From contig OY829662.1 in NCBI GenBank assembly GCA_963691815.1, forward strand, positions 10,703,748 through 10,767,747: a stretch of 64,000 nt of DNA, read 5' to 3'. Both the position numbers and the translations under genes were made by a program. The stretch's first letter is position 1, and each line of letters begins with the position of its first letter. The notes below the pieces were generated by a model. The model was not told where the DNA came from. It was given only the letters and a program-made list of their open reading frames with translations, and made no database searches. Source of the stretch: Echiichthys vipera. Lineage: Eukaryota; Chordata; Actinopteri; Perciformes; Trachinidae. Of this stretch, positions 40,050 to 61,720 are shown piece by piece.

Positions 40050-40400
40050 ACATAATAATTGGATTCGATTTGGATTTATATAGGACCTTTCTCAGTACTC
40101 AAGGCGAGTCCAGGTTCCATTCATTCACACAGACATACATGGTGGTGGTAAACTATGATAGTGGTCACAGCAACCCTGGGGCAGACTGACGAAAGCATGG
40201 CTGCTGATCAGCGCCTACGGCCCCTCCAACCACCTCCTCAAAGATACGGCAGTCTTACACAGTCACATGAGGGCAAGGTGAGTGAAGTGTCTTGCCCAAG
40301 GACACATTGACCATGACAAAAGTAGGCCAGGCCGGGGATCGAACCCCTGACCCTTCAGACATTGGCGAACCTGCTCTATGAACTGAGCCCCCCCCCCCCC
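40050..40400 (-). mobile_element. tRNA-headed SINE or similar retroelement
   Basis: On the minus strand, GGCTCAGTTCATAGAGCAGG resembles a pol III A box and GGTTCGATCC (40345-40336) is a perfect B box. The body includes GTGTCCTTGGGCAAGACACT, a block common to several fish retroelements. The poly(C)/poly(A) run at 40388-40414 borders the head. Confidence 0.7.
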
Positions 40401-40484
40401 CAAAAAAAAAAAAACAGGCCCTGAGGTCACAACCAGAGAAGAGCAGCGTTTTTGTAATAGTTTCTATATGAACTTTTGGGGTCG

Positions 40485-40623
40485 TTAAAGGACAGGGCCT
40501 AAAACCATGCACAGACAGGGGGTGAATACAAGTAATGAACTTTTCAGCATTTAAGCATGTAAAAATGTGGTAGTACCCAAAATACAAATATTACAAAAAA
40601 TGAGCACGATATGGAAGCTTTAA
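40485..40623 (+). mobile_element. TTAAAG-ended MITE family, copy D
   Basis: TTAAAGGACAGGGCCTAAAA to AATGAGCACGATATGGAAGC and TTTAA matches copy A along its length, bounded by TTAA at both ends. Confidence 0.65.
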
Positions 40624-41174
40624 TGTAAGTTACTCTTAAATGCAACATAAAAATCAATAAAATTGTAGCCGTTTTAGTCGATATGAGTTAGTTAGCTCTG
40701 TCTGCACTCTGCTGCTCCCAGTACCTCAGGACGCTGACGTCTGCAATCCTCGCACTGATACAAGGCTTTGTCTGGAGCTCCGGACTCTCCCATCTCTCTC
40801 ACTAAGGAAGAAAACATGCACTTATGCATTCAAGTAGTTAGTGCTTATCAGCCATGCACTGACCTAGCAGGCGGCCATATTGATTTCAGAGAACAATCAA
40901 GGAAAAGCTTAATGACATGGCACTTCAAATGCTCCAGAATGTGAATTATACCTGCGACTAAATGCTATGGGGATCAGTGTAGTAGAAAATTATCTAAAGT
41001 GCGGTCCTCTGCAGTCAGAGGACGTGAGCGGATTAATTTAAGCAGTCTGGTTGTTCATTTTAAGCTCCTCTGCAGGCTAGGTCTGTAAACATATTGATGG
41101 GGAAAGACAGGGTATAGTTTTTAAAAGGAAATTGTTCACTATAATTACAATATTTAAAACATATCCAAGAGATT

Positions 41175-42528
41175 ATATATTTACAACTTTAATCTTTATT
41201 TTGTAAAAATAAAAGAAAATTTGTTATTATCAATAATACAAGTACAAAAAATGTATCAGAACACAGAAGAATATACAGGACAGAGCATGACAGTGACAGC
41301 TTAGGAATTATATATGGTTCAAACAGATAAAGATCCTTGGTATATTATGAAAATAGAAGTAAAAGTGGACTGGTCAATGGAAGACCGAATGAAAAGATTA
41401 AAAATGTCAAATGTAGTCAACTTGGCACCAACAACCTGCTCTCTTTCCAGTTTCAGCCAAAATTCTCCAATAAATAAGGCACTACGATGGGCCCAAAAAC
41501 AGAGAGTGTGTGAGAGTGTGTATGTGTCTGTGCATGTGTGTGAATAATATGAATAAGTGGACCACAACTGATGATAAACTTTCACATTTCATATCGTGCA
41601 TAAATACTTATTCATATTAAATCACTCTTTAAGATATTTCTATGAATAAACAATGACATTTATTACTGGGAAGACGTCAAGGACCTGACATCCATACTCA
41701 ACATGACATGAACATTTAACAAACAGTTGAAGCAAAACATGTGACAAAAAAAAAAGATACAAATATATGATGTGCTATTTGATAACCTTTTTTTAAAGTC
41801 TGGGGAAGCGACTGATGCTGCGTCACACAGGCAGACTGGTATAACTGTATGTGCGTCACATGTTAGCAAAGTGCTGCCCGGCCCTCTTCCGACATGCTTG
41901 TCGATGAAACTGACTACGGTTTGTAGTGATCAAGTGCAATAATAATTATCATCACTTCCCACATTATGTTGATACAGCTGTGTGCATGAAGACAGAACAC
42001 CGTGCTTCTGTTATGGCATGAATTCTTAAAAGCACTGCTAAAAAACATCAAACCTCAAAATAAAAAAGGGTAAAAGTGGACAAGATTAACATGTTACTGG
42101 TTCAGGCAAGTCTGACACTGAAAGATATTAGGTGTCAGTCTGTTCTGTTTGACAATACCGCCTTAAAGCTTGGCACCACAAAGAAAAACCACAAAGGTTA
42201 ACTGTAAGATCTGGAAGCAGGTAAAAATCAAGCTGCAGCACATTACGAAGAATCAAACTTCTCTTCACTCTCTTTATCAGCGATAGTGAGAGGATAGTGT
42301 TTGTTACTGAGGCAATAAACTGACATGAACAGTCGCTTCAGCCACCAAAAGTCATTGAAAACTAAGTCCCTCGGGCAGGCTTTTCTTTTTACGTTTCTAT
42401 CCCACCTGTGAGATGGAGATGGATGGAGTGGATGGCTGGAGTGGTGGGAAGACTGTCAATGAAGGTCAAAGTCTCATAGCAAATTAATTACACCCGGCCA
42501 ACGTCAACTGCAGCGAGGCAAGTGGCGT
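41175..42528 (-). other. septin9: Septin 9 3' UTR (predicted)
   Basis: No conserved coding follows the stop. Two minus-strand AATAAA signals are present, at 41664-41659 and 41200-41195. The second sits in a very AT-rich context typical of an mRNA end, giving a 3' UTR of about 1.35 kb; use of the first would give about 0.9 kb. Cleavage sites are inferred. Confidence 0.6.
41195..41200 (-). terminator. Candidate poly(A) signal AATAAA of septin 9
   Basis: The plus strand reads TTTATT, so the minus strand has AATAAAGATTAAAG. It lies 1.33 kb past the stop codon. An alternative proximal signal is at 41664-41659. Confidence 0.5.
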
Positions 42529-51250
<8,722 letters not shown>

Positions 51251-51599
51251 CTGATAAGACAGCGGAAGAAATAGATAGGTTAGAGGAATGAGATGACTAT
51301 GATTGGATTAACGGTATGAAGGGAGGTGGAAAAAAACGTGAACGATAAGTGTCTGATAAGCAGTGGTGCAAATATGAAAAACAGGTAAGGTAGGTAAGAC
51401 AAGAAGAGGACAAGAGAGATGCAGAGCAGAGTATGGTACTGGAAAACATCCAACTACAAGAAGAACTCCAAGAATCTGAGATCGTATGGAAACACCAGCT
51501 AAAAAAGGAAAAACTTACTGTACTAAACTACCAAGATGCACACAAACCCACAGTACCACATTATGGGGAAAATGCTGATTCACAGGGAGTTACATGAGA

Positions 51600-51860
51600 G
51601 GATCAAAACAACTTCATATCTGTCGCTTAACTACAAAGCTACAGCCAGCAGTGGATGAGGTTAGCATAAACTGGAAACGGGGCTAGCTAGCCCTGTCTGA
51701 AATTAACTAAATCTGCCTAAAGCTCGATAATAAACGTGCTTTTTTGCATTTTGTGTTTTTTCCAGTCTTTGTACTGACCTAAGCTAACCGGCTCCTCTAA
51801 CTTTAGGAAAGAAACCATATACGAGTATTTCCCAAAATGCTGAACTATTCCTTAAGTTAT
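51600..51860 (+). mobile_element. GTTAGATGAGAAGAT-type MITE, copy 3 (5' end lost)
   Basis: ACAGCCAGCAGTGGATGAGG, TTAGCATAAACTGGAAACGG, GGCTAGCTAGCCCTGTCTGA, then GACCTAAGCTAACCGGCTCC near the far end. Confidence 0.6.
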
Positions 51861-52529
51861 CAACGACATGTCGATCAAAGAAAAATACACTTTAAAAAAA
51901 AACAACCTGCCTGCTCATCCCGGTGCACCTGCTGGAGTACTGGAGAGGAAGTAAGTGATAAATGCGGTTGATTGTTTTAGCCTGCTTTTTACTCAAACAA
52001 CACACACACCTTTGAAACAACCTTCCTGACTTTTAAAACAGCGGGGCTAGCTGGTCTCATGCCAACTCAGACTTTTGACTTTCAACTATTAGAAAATACC
52101 CTGGAGTATTATTAGTACTTTGCCATTGGCGGCAGGTTATCCTTGCAGTTTGTTTCGGCAATGGTTAGCCTAATGTCCTCCTGTGGAATGCCTTTGCATT
52201 TGTGTACGGATGTAAGATAAATATTCAACTTTAAACAGGTTCACCACGGTCTGTTAGCAGTCGCTATAATGAACGCAGAAAGTAGCGGGGGCTCTGCTTA
52301 ACAAATGTGTCAAGTCAGCGTAGGTGAAGAATTTACAGTATGTTTGTGTCTGTATGTACAGTAGTTCATGTAGCTGCGCCCCCTCACCAGGCCTCCCTTC
52401 CCCTGGCTCGCCACGGTGCAGTGTTACTGTCCTGTTAATATGAGAGTGGAAAAGAGGGCTGGGGCTGTAACCTGATCCGCTCGACCAGTTAGCCTGGGTC
52501 TCACTCACACACTTGTGCATTTGAACAGA

Positions 52530-52578
52530 GTACACACACCACGCACACGCGCATACACACGCGCATACACACGTGCAT

Positions 52579-52650
<72 letters not shown>
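52530..52650 (+). repeat. (CA)n with GCATACACAC start
   Basis: Imperfect ACACGCGCATACAC units followed by about 30 pure CA units. Confidence 0.97.
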
Positions 52651-52653
<3 letters not shown>

Positions 52654-52947
52654 CTGTCAGCACAAACTGGCTGCCAAGAATTAAACGGCTATTGGATTCC
52701 AGCTCAGGCACAACTTTTACTCCACAACACTTGGCCTGCCACAAGGATGAAGAAGTCCAGACAACCAGCCAGTTCACCCGTATCACTTTGGGGTATTAAA
52801 TCAACAGGGAATGTCAAGTAGAAAGTCCACAAACTTCAAACTGGCACTGAATTGATTAATGGAAGAAATTCAGTGAAGAATAACACTGCTGTGGAAACTC
52901 AACACTAGTTTATATTCAACACTGAGTCTTACTTTTATAATGTGCTC

Positions 52948-52952
<5 letters not shown>

Positions 52953-52996
<44 letters not shown>

Positions 52997-53027
52997 TGTG
53001 TGTGTGTGTGTGTGAGTGTGAGTGTGT
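52953..53027 (+). repeat. (GT)n microsatellite
   Basis: About 36 GT units with a GGGT and two GAGT interruptions. Confidence 0.97.
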
Positions 53028-53040
53028 CATAGAGACCCAC

Positions 53041-53083
53041 CTATGGAAGCAGCTCTTCTGGCCTCCTTCACCACTTCCCCATC
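53041..53083 (-). other. Candidate 43-nt alternative exon of septin 9
   Basis: An AG acceptor (CTGGAACAG) and a GT donor (ATAG|GTGGGT) bound an open 43-nt segment reading DGEVVKEARRAASI plus one base. Its end phase (one base) matches the requirement of the exon at 51250. The polypyrimidine tract is weak and a phase match occurs by chance one time in three, so this is only a candidate. Confidence 0.2.
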
Positions 53084-56000
53084 CTGTTCCAGCAGTCAGT
53101 CAGCAACTTACTGCCCTCCACCACCTCCCACATTCCCGTACCTCTGCTCGTGTCTTTTCTGTCTCAACCTCACCCTTTCCTCCCTGCAAACACTGATACT
53201 GTTCTATCTCTATCTGTCATCAGTTTCCCCCCTTCACTCCACAAATTTCTATTGTCTCTCCTGTTTGACTCCTCTCGTTTTGCTCAGACATTACAACTTC
53301 GCCTCCTCGCTCCCTCCCACTGCTCATCTGGCTTTTATCTTGAACATTTCATTTGTTCTCCCTTCTCTAAACATTGCTGAAGTCACCTCTTTTATTACCT
53401 TTATCTCTAGCTCGCACAACTTTTATTTCTTTTTATCCTTGTCAATCTGTGTGTCTCTCATTCTGCTCCACCAATGCCTCTTTGTGCAGTAAACAGAGAT
53501 GTTGGCCAGGGGCTCGAACACCTTGACAGGCAACACTGCGACAACAGAGCCTCACCTGAGGCAGGATGCCAGCAAAGCATCAAAGGGAATTGACATAAAA
53601 TGAATGGGGTTAACAGACACTTGAGGTAAAGTATCAGCTTCAGTGTACTCAAATATCATTCAACAGCAGCTACAACTGAAACACTACAATGAATATAATC
53701 ATCCCTCTCTTTGAAAATGATAGAAACTAAGTCTGAACACACTCAAGGGTCGAAATGTGAGAAATATTTTTGCCAACATTTTATTGTTCACACAATTGTG
53801 AGGATTTGCTGCATTTCTTTTTCAGAGTGAACTGAAGATCTTTGGATTCTGCACTGTTGGACAAAACATCTTTGGTTTTGGGAAATTTCCTTGAACATTC
53901 CTCACTATTTTTCTCACATTTAAGAGACAAAGTTATTGTTATAGTTACTTTACTTGTATGTGTCAACATTGTGCACAGAGAGTTGTTTTTTCGTTATGTT
54001 TCAGTGGCGTTATGATCTGACCCCTATTCTCTGGTCAGTATTTTAATTAATGAAAGCTTTATGTGTACAAACCAATTCAGTAACCTTATTTAAGACATGG
54101 TCTTGTCCTGAAGTAAGTGTCTCGTTTCCTTGTTTAAGTACATGGTACTGAGAACAATACCACCCACATCTATTGTATTAACAAGCTGTCTGTTCTGTTT
54201 AACAAATAGTAAACACACACCACTCTCCTAGTGTAGGTGGAAAAAACCCACTAAAGCCCTTAAAAGACATGAGTGAATGGAGGAGAGACAGAAATAGGTC
54301 TGTGTATCCTGAATCTTAACTAGCTGGTTTCCCCGACAGAAGCAGCAGGACTCTCCAGAGCACCGTTAACTGTCCTTCATGAGTGCACACTGCCCGTGTG
54401 GCCAAGTCAAAGTAGAGTCAAACACCGTAAAAGACTTGGCAAACACACAACACACGCACAAGAACACAAAGTGCTGCAGCATTACTGTGGGAAAACCCAA
54501 CTCTACCCCAACAATGGAAATCAATCACTTTCATTCCAGGCAGTAAACCGTTGCAGTCCTGTGTCGTCAACGTCAGTACACTACAAATCCCACAAGTGAC
54601 GCGTACTGTGTCAATTCTGTTGTTCTGAGAGCAAATAAAACAGGACCTGTGAGGAGCTCAGACGTAGCCTACTGTAAGACATCTGGATAAACTGACCATT
54701 TATCAGACAGAGGCATTCATACCTCCAGCTCTTCCATGATGTCCTGCCAAATGCTGCATACCTATAATGGTTCATAGCCAGTAAACACAGGTGTCAGCAG
54801 ACAGCCGGTTGGAAAATGACCCTATAAATGGTAAAAGACATTTGACCTCCAAGTGAAAAATGTCTGGCCCTGGTGGCTCACCAGCTGGTGGACATTACCC
54901 TGACCCTACCGAAAACAGGCCAGTTAAAACACTTGCCTGACTGAAAAAATACAAGTTCATTCCAGGTGAAGTAGGGATGACAACACAACAGGTATCACAT
55001 ATCTGAAGAGGTTTGGTGAATGTTCTCAAATAAACTGGTTTTGTTGTAAACATGGTAGGTAGTGCTTTGTGTTATTAGTCTCTTTCAGCTTCAGGTCAAG
55101 TGATTTGGCTCCATTTTTTCAAAACAATGATTGGGATTTAACTTCGTACTATGAACAAAGGACGAACACAACATTTTCTGTCAAAGTTACAACAATTATG
55201 GTAATTTACTTGAGCAATATATTTCATTTTGTGTTTTCTACATGGTCTTCTCATCGGCTTGAAGAAGGCTCTAAGGGGAAATGGGGACATAATGTATTTC
55301 CATGCAGCAATCACACTTTACCCAACAACTGTCATCGCATTTTGATTCAAATGCTGCTTATTAGCTTCTGTTGCCTTCACTGTCAGTCAAATCTGATCAA
55401 ACCACACACACACACAGCCCTGATGAGCTCTGTTTTTGAGTAAATGAATAAGTCTTATGTTGAAAAAGAAGAAATCAACTCACAATGTCCATCATACAAC
55501 ATTGATCTAAGGGTTAATCATCTCTCAGCTATACTTTCTAAAAGGTTTCCCCTTGTATCAGGTCCAGTTACATGAAGGCATAGATAATGGGTTTCCCTAG
55601 AGTCTTTAAGCAAAAAAACATTTATTTTAGAAATGGCAAAACCGAGAATGACTCATTGAGCTTTTTTGTGATCCTGTTTTCAGTTACAGGCAAAAAGTTT
55701 TTTTTTTTTTTTTTTGCTCTTGCTTCCAGCAGTATCGGATTACTTTGCTTTTTGTAAATATGGCCGGCAGTCTGTTATACCACAAAGCATTTTGGAGGGG
55801 AGAAAATGGGAGAAATGAGAGCAGGGCGGAGAAAGTCAAAGCAACAGGAAAAGATGAAGTCAAGAAGAGGTAGAAGAAGGCAGGAGTGTGGGGATAAGGA
55901 TGAGATAAAGAGGAGAAGCTAAAAAGGAAAAAGATTATTGAGTAGGGGGAGGTTAAAAAGGTAAGGCCAGGAAAAAGAGGACATAGGAAGGAGTATGGAA

Positions 56001-56705
56001 TGAAGGAGGAGGAGGGGAGGAGTCATCAAAAAAAAAAAAAACACTGTGGAGAATAGTCTTTGTGATTTATTCCACTTTTGGGTCATTCCTCACCAACTAC
56101 ACACAGGACTCCAAACAGGGATGTAGATACAGTTGAAAGCCGTTAAACATGCCCCCGTTTGTTGCCTTTTCAAAGAATAGAAGAATATGAAGAACACTGA
56201 CTGTGTCGTCTATGTTTAGTGGAGCTGTGGTTGAAACCACTGAGCCAGGCCTCAGCTGTCCAGGGTGTTGATCTTGACAGCATGGTGAGCAAGTCAGAGG
56301 TCATGTTCCCAGTTTAGGTTGGAAGAGAGGTTAGTCCCTTTATGCCAAACCGGTGGTTTGACCCTCTGTACAAACTGACTTGAATCACAAGAGAGGAATT
56401 TAGAGAAAGAAAAGGACTGGAAACTTGGACAGAGAGAAGTCCATAGGAAAGTGATTCACTCACTGAATCCTTAAAACTCTCATTCTACTAAATCTTTCCC
56501 TTTATTTAGACACTTTTAGGACTTTGTGTAGTAAATACCACCTATTTCATACAATTTATTGAGATATGGTATACAAATATGTTTTCTTTACAACTAGAGT
56601 ACTGTTAACACTTGAGGAAAGGATGACTCAACAAGATGAGCCAAACTATTGTTTATGCCTATTAACTAATAGTGCATGGTCTACATTGCTGGTGTTAGGG
56701 CTGGT

Positions 56706-56995
56706 AATAGGGCTGGGTGATAATCTTCTATCCCAATATAGAACCTTTCATATCTCGAGAGCAATATACAGTTTAACATGATGTAGCATGTTTTTCTAGT
56801 AATTCAATAAATAATATATATAAAATAATCACATGGGAAAGCTCGTTTACTCCTGTGCGAATTAAATATTTGACAAATGAAAGCTCCCGATAAGAATCAT
56901 AATGTATCGTGATATTGCCATAACACAGTTCAGATCCTGGTTTTTCAACACTGTAATAAACACGATATAGAAAAGAGATAAGAGCCATTTTTGTA
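56706..56995. mobile_element. hAT-like MITE remnant
   Basis: Starts TAGGGCTGGGTGATAATCTT and ends with ATGTATCGTGATATTGCCAT, the style of the common GGGCTGGGCGATAT fish/vertebrate hAT MITEs. Confidence 0.5.
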
Positions 56996-57038
56996 TTGTT
57001 TTGACAATATATGTAAGGTTATAATGCACTGCCCTTAC

Positions 57039-57060
57039 TATATATATATATATATATATA
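57039..57060 (+). repeat. (TA)n microsatellite
   Basis: Eleven TA units. Confidence 0.97.
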
Positions 57061-59255
57061 CTGAATACTTACTATTCGGGGAATCCAGAGCACAATCACT
57101 TTGAGAGTGAAGGCTGAGCATAACACAGGTCAACCAAAGCGAAGAGTCGGCTTGAACTCAAGTCAATTTTACTACTTGTCTGAAGCTCCATGTCAAACAC
57201 ATTAGCAAACTAATCCATTAAATGGGTCGTTTGCATCTTTGCTCTGGTCTAAAATCTTTTTATGGTCCCTCTTTGAAAACATCTGCTCCTCTTGTCCTTT
57301 ATTTACATTCCCAGACAGGACAAAGGGGCTTTGCAGGCTAGCCTTATTTTAACATGGCTACATTTGTTGTAACGGTGACCCAGATGCTTCTTCAGAAGTG
57401 TGTGAGCTGCTGCAAAAATCTTTTTTCAGTGTGATCTAATCATAAAAGGTTTCTGTGAGGCATTTTCAATGATTCTTCAGTTTGCTTTTATGGTTAATTT
57501 CCCCTAAAAGGAAAATATGGCACAATACAAACACAACAAATTACAGAATTACGTACATGTGGCCAAATTACTTTGAACTGGTGCTCCAACAGCCCTCCAG
57601 CGCAGAATCAATTAAATACCTCAGACCACATGGGTTTGGGGAGGGCCAGGGGAAGGGATATAAACATGCGTACATACAAGCAAACACATTTTCCCACCCT
57701 CTGACAGTGAATCCCTTAATAAAAGGGGGAAATTGGATTGGTGGCAGTGCAAACATGGTCTGTTGTGTTATTAAAGTCAGAGTGTTTATGCAGCAAGGCC
57801 CAGTTCCCAGAGTCCTCATCGTTTAAGTCTCTGGAGAAATGTGCCCTTTGACCCCTGCAGGGTCCAGCTTACTCATCGTGTCACCTGGCACTGGACACAG
57901 TGTGTGCATCTGTCTGTGTGTCAGATACAATATATGAACTACATGTGGGATGTTGTGTACACTTTACAGTATCTTGTATGCATTTTTGTAAAGGCATGTA
58001 TGATGACTACTTGTCACCTGTCCAAACCTATGTTACTTTATCTCTAACGGTTTTCTCCATATCAGTGCAAGTAGTTTCAGCAGCTAGCGTTACTTTTCAG
58101 ACAGTTTAGAAATGTTTGTAAATTGCAGTAATTGCAGTGGAAGCCCACAGGTTTGTTAAGACTGCCAGAGGAATGTGTTCGGTCTCCACACTGCAGAAAT
58201 GCACAAGAGAGTTGTTGTCTTTCTAGGCTCTTTAACTGCCTGTGACACAGAATAGCTCATAAGGAAAAGCTCCTTCATCTGCAACACAGTCCATTTTGGA
58301 AAGTTTATACATCATAAAAACCAAAAACACTTAACCTTATGGACTAACTCATCAATCCAAGGCTCATTTATTTAATTCCTAACTCAACATCTACATTTAA
58401 GGAAACCAATTCCACTGCAACACTACATTCCTTCAACTGACTGAATTTTAAAGCCCTCTAAAACAATATTCTGACCAAAAGCACCTGTTAAACATTAACC
58501 CCTAAGTGTGTTTACACAAAACCTAACTAAATCAGGAAGTTGCCAATCTAGGCTCTTTGCAAAGAGGCTGAATAACAAGTTAGCTAGCTATTATCTGCTA
58601 GCTGCTCACTGACAGGAGTTGTTAAAGTAATTAGCCAGGCTGTGGTAGCTAGCCAGCGTAGTTCTTTATCTTAGTACGTGGGTCAAAGTGTATCAGTGAG
58701 ATGGTTGGCTGACAGCAAGCGTGGGTCTAGAGGGCCAGGGGGGCTCAGGAATCTGACCTCTGTCCTCACACATACCTCACATCAGGGACAACGGTCGGGA
58801 GTTGTCAAACTCATATAAAACAACATTTTCACATGTGGTTGTGAGTCGATATGCAGCAGTATATACATAAAAAACAATCCTACTTTTTGAATCCATGGAT
58901 TCCAGTATATTTAAACACTATTCGTCAAGAAATATTTCCAAATCTCATAATACTCAGTCAGCAGAAGCAGTTGTGTTCAACTCATTGTAGGCCTAATGGG
59001 AGTTGTTTCTAAATTCTTTGTGGTAATATCAAGTTTGCTCTTACCCATACGGTATTAAAAAAATAAAGGCTGTGGTATTTTAACGCTTGGTTGACTTTAA
59101 CTAACAAAAAAGTGCATTCACTCTCGTGCATTTCAGTGTTGAGTATTGAGTTTCAAGGTCTCCAAGGCCATGAATAAACTGTTTCTGTATACAGTAAGTG
59201 TGAATGAGTCCATCACTCTATCAACACAGTGGGAATCCTTAGACTCTTTCACACG

Positions 59256-59352
<97 letters not shown>
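59256..59352 (+). repeat. (GT)n microsatellite
   Basis: About 48 uninterrupted GT units. Confidence 0.98.
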
Positions 59353-59353
<1 letters not shown>

Positions 59354-60234
59354 TATAAGGCATGTCACTCTGGTCCTCTCGAGGCCTCAGGAGCAGTATT
59401 TATGGACTGTGACTGACCCACATACGAAGCTCTAGAGTACAACAGCAGACAATTCCTTCAGAAGATCAAACTACTGACTATAATAATATTCTATATAGAA
59501 TAGCAATACAGTACTTTATTGATCCCACGCTGGGAAATTGTAGGACTAAAGGACAGAAATTGTAGGCACCAATATCCTTTTTACATGATTTCTTGCACTG
59601 ACAGAATGATTCCCCTTTTAATTGGTTCTTATTGCTGCATGGAACAGAGGTTAGATTTAAGTCAATTATTATGGGCTCCTCATAACTGACATCGGCACTT
59701 CACCTTTGAAATATTTACAGCATCAGTATCATAATAAATGTCTTTGATGTCTGAGCCTTAAGGACTGTTGTTGTTTTCCCCTAAATCTCAACTAAGTGAA
59801 ATCATTTTGCTCCCAAAGTCTATGCCACCAAAGAAAAGCAACCTCTTATGCTTCACATTTTACAACCCTTTCTTATAAAGAACACAAAAAGCATGTGCCA
59901 ATGCAAATCCACACACTTGAATACTTGCTATTCTGAGAATGACCAGCATGTCCAGCTACAGAGACGAAACCTTATCAATTTTACATTACAGAGCTCCGGT
60001 TACATTCATGAAATATTTTGCATTTCAAGGTTATGATTCTGAATTCCCCAACAGATACATAATCTTAATGCACTGACTTATATGCTACCTCACAAAATGC
60101 ACAGACGCACAAAGACATGCAAGATACAGAAGGTAACGATGACCTTTTCAGCATCCCATCAAACACTAGTGAAAGGCCACTGTCTGTTCTCGCCTGGCAA
60201 TGCACAGGGGCCACAACAGAGCTCCTTTCAACAG

Positions 60235-60237
<3 letters not shown>

Positions 60238-60283
<46 letters not shown>
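60238..60283 (+). repeat. (GT)n microsatellite
   Basis: 23 GT units. Confidence 0.98.
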
Positions 60284-60285
<2 letters not shown>

Positions 60286-61520
60286 ATTGTGAGGCAAAAC
60301 AGAGGGGGGTGTTTCTCTAAAAAGGTGAAGGTTGGTTGCTGTTTTCCATTGGTTTGACATTATCAGAGAGCAATGCCATGTATTCCTCAGGTCGACCCTA
60401 GACAATAAAGCCTGGATGATACAATGCAGAGGCTCAGCTTTGTTCTAACTGCTACCACATCGACCAGTAGCCAAGAGATCCCACAATCAAATTCTCACTT
60501 TAACAGAGACAACACTAATCAGAACAGCAGACATGAAAAACAGACGTGAAAGATATTCTTAAACTGCATAGGGTGAGTGAAACCGCTCAAACAGAACAAA
60601 AAACGGGAACATGCTTTGATTTTGGTCAACATTTGATATGTAGTGTTCCTACTGGAAGGACTACTTTCCACTGATTACCATTAGCTAAGATGGTTCCTTC
60701 ACTGTGCTTTCCAAAAGCATAAACTTGACTAAATGATTCCCTTTCCCTTTCACACTCTATTGAGCCTACTAACCACATGTGTGGCGCTAACCTTTCACTT
60801 TGCTGCACATATACACACATTTTGTGTGCTTGCTACATGATCTCGTAATGGATATGGGTCAGAAACAGCAGAACATGTCCAGTGTTTGGACAATGTCAAG
60901 AGGGAGGATAAATGAAGAAACAGAGAAGTGAATTTAAACAGAATATGGGCTTAAACAGGATGGAACATCCCTCTGTTTATCTTTATATAGACATGTGTCT
61001 GTGTCATGCAAAGACGGATTGATTACAAAGCCTGACCCAGAGCAGACACATGCAACATTTAGGGGATGAAAGACAGAGAGAGTGCAAATCTTAACAATGG
61101 TAATTACGAACAAGCTCATACAAACATGTAAATGCAAAAACATGCTAAACCTCACTGCGGTAACTGAAAAGCTTCTCTGCAAAACTCACATCTATAGCTG
61201 AACTCAAAAAGTTGTTTCTTCTTTGCAGCCAACAATATTAAGCGTGACACTGAAATGCTCAAAACAGCAGTAACACATATCAACAGCTGGGTTCCCGAGT
61301 AAAGTATGGAGGGCATGCGGAGATAGTGAAGTGAAGTATGTGAAAACAACAGATAATCAAATCTATTCTTCCAGGGAAGAGGAGGAACATGCAAAAAAAA
61401 GAAAGGACATAAAGGAAAATTTACTCTGTCTATTTCCAACTGCTTTCTTACAATTACAAACATACACACCCATGCATGCGCACACACACACACAATCTCC
61501 CGGCATGCAAAACACTCACC

Positions 61521-61720
61521 GTGTGTGAACTGTGTGTATGTGTGTATGAGTCGTCCCCTGCCAAAGTGCAGCGCTCCAGTGAGAGGCCAAACTCTGCTGT
61601 GGCTCTGGAAGCTCACTGCCTGCCCCTCCCACCCATGTCTGTCATGTGACTCAGCATGCAAAGCAACAAGACACACCCACTTCCTGCAAATAACCCCCCC
61701 TCCAATAAGGACAAAATGAC
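61521..61720 (-). promoter_or_regulatory. Candidate septin 9 alternative promoter and noncoding first exon
   Basis: Read on the minus strand, this block holds an inverted CCAAT (TTATTGGAGG), an ETS-type site (GCAGGAAGTG), an AP-1 site overlapping an E-box half (TGAGTCACATG) and a G-rich Sp1-type site (GGGAGGGGC), all within about 110 bp. About 90 bp downstream is a consensus splice donor, CACACG|GTGAGT, at 61520. No ATG lies in the roughly 90 bases before the donor, so the exon would be noncoding. Spliced to the exon at 51250 it would let the ATG at 51215 be the start codon. Septin 9 genes are known for alternative 5' exons. The assignment is inference without transcript data. Confidence 0.4.

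Larger units (their letters stand above)
51251..61520 (-). other. Presumed 5' intron of septin 9
   Basis: Apart from the 43-nt candidate at 53 kb, I see no coding exon here. The stretch holds (CA)n/(GT)n tracts at 52.6, 53.0, 59.3 and 60.25 kb, a (TA)n run at 57039-57060, a MITE at about 51.6 kb, an hAT-like MITE remnant near 56.7-57.0 kb, a purine-rich stretch at 55.8-56.0 kb and a poly(T) run near 55.7 kb. Confidence 0.5.

Noticed and set aside
40330..40400. Functional tRNA gene on the minus strand
   Set aside because: A and B boxes are present but the cloverleaf is not maintained and the body is that of a retroelement.
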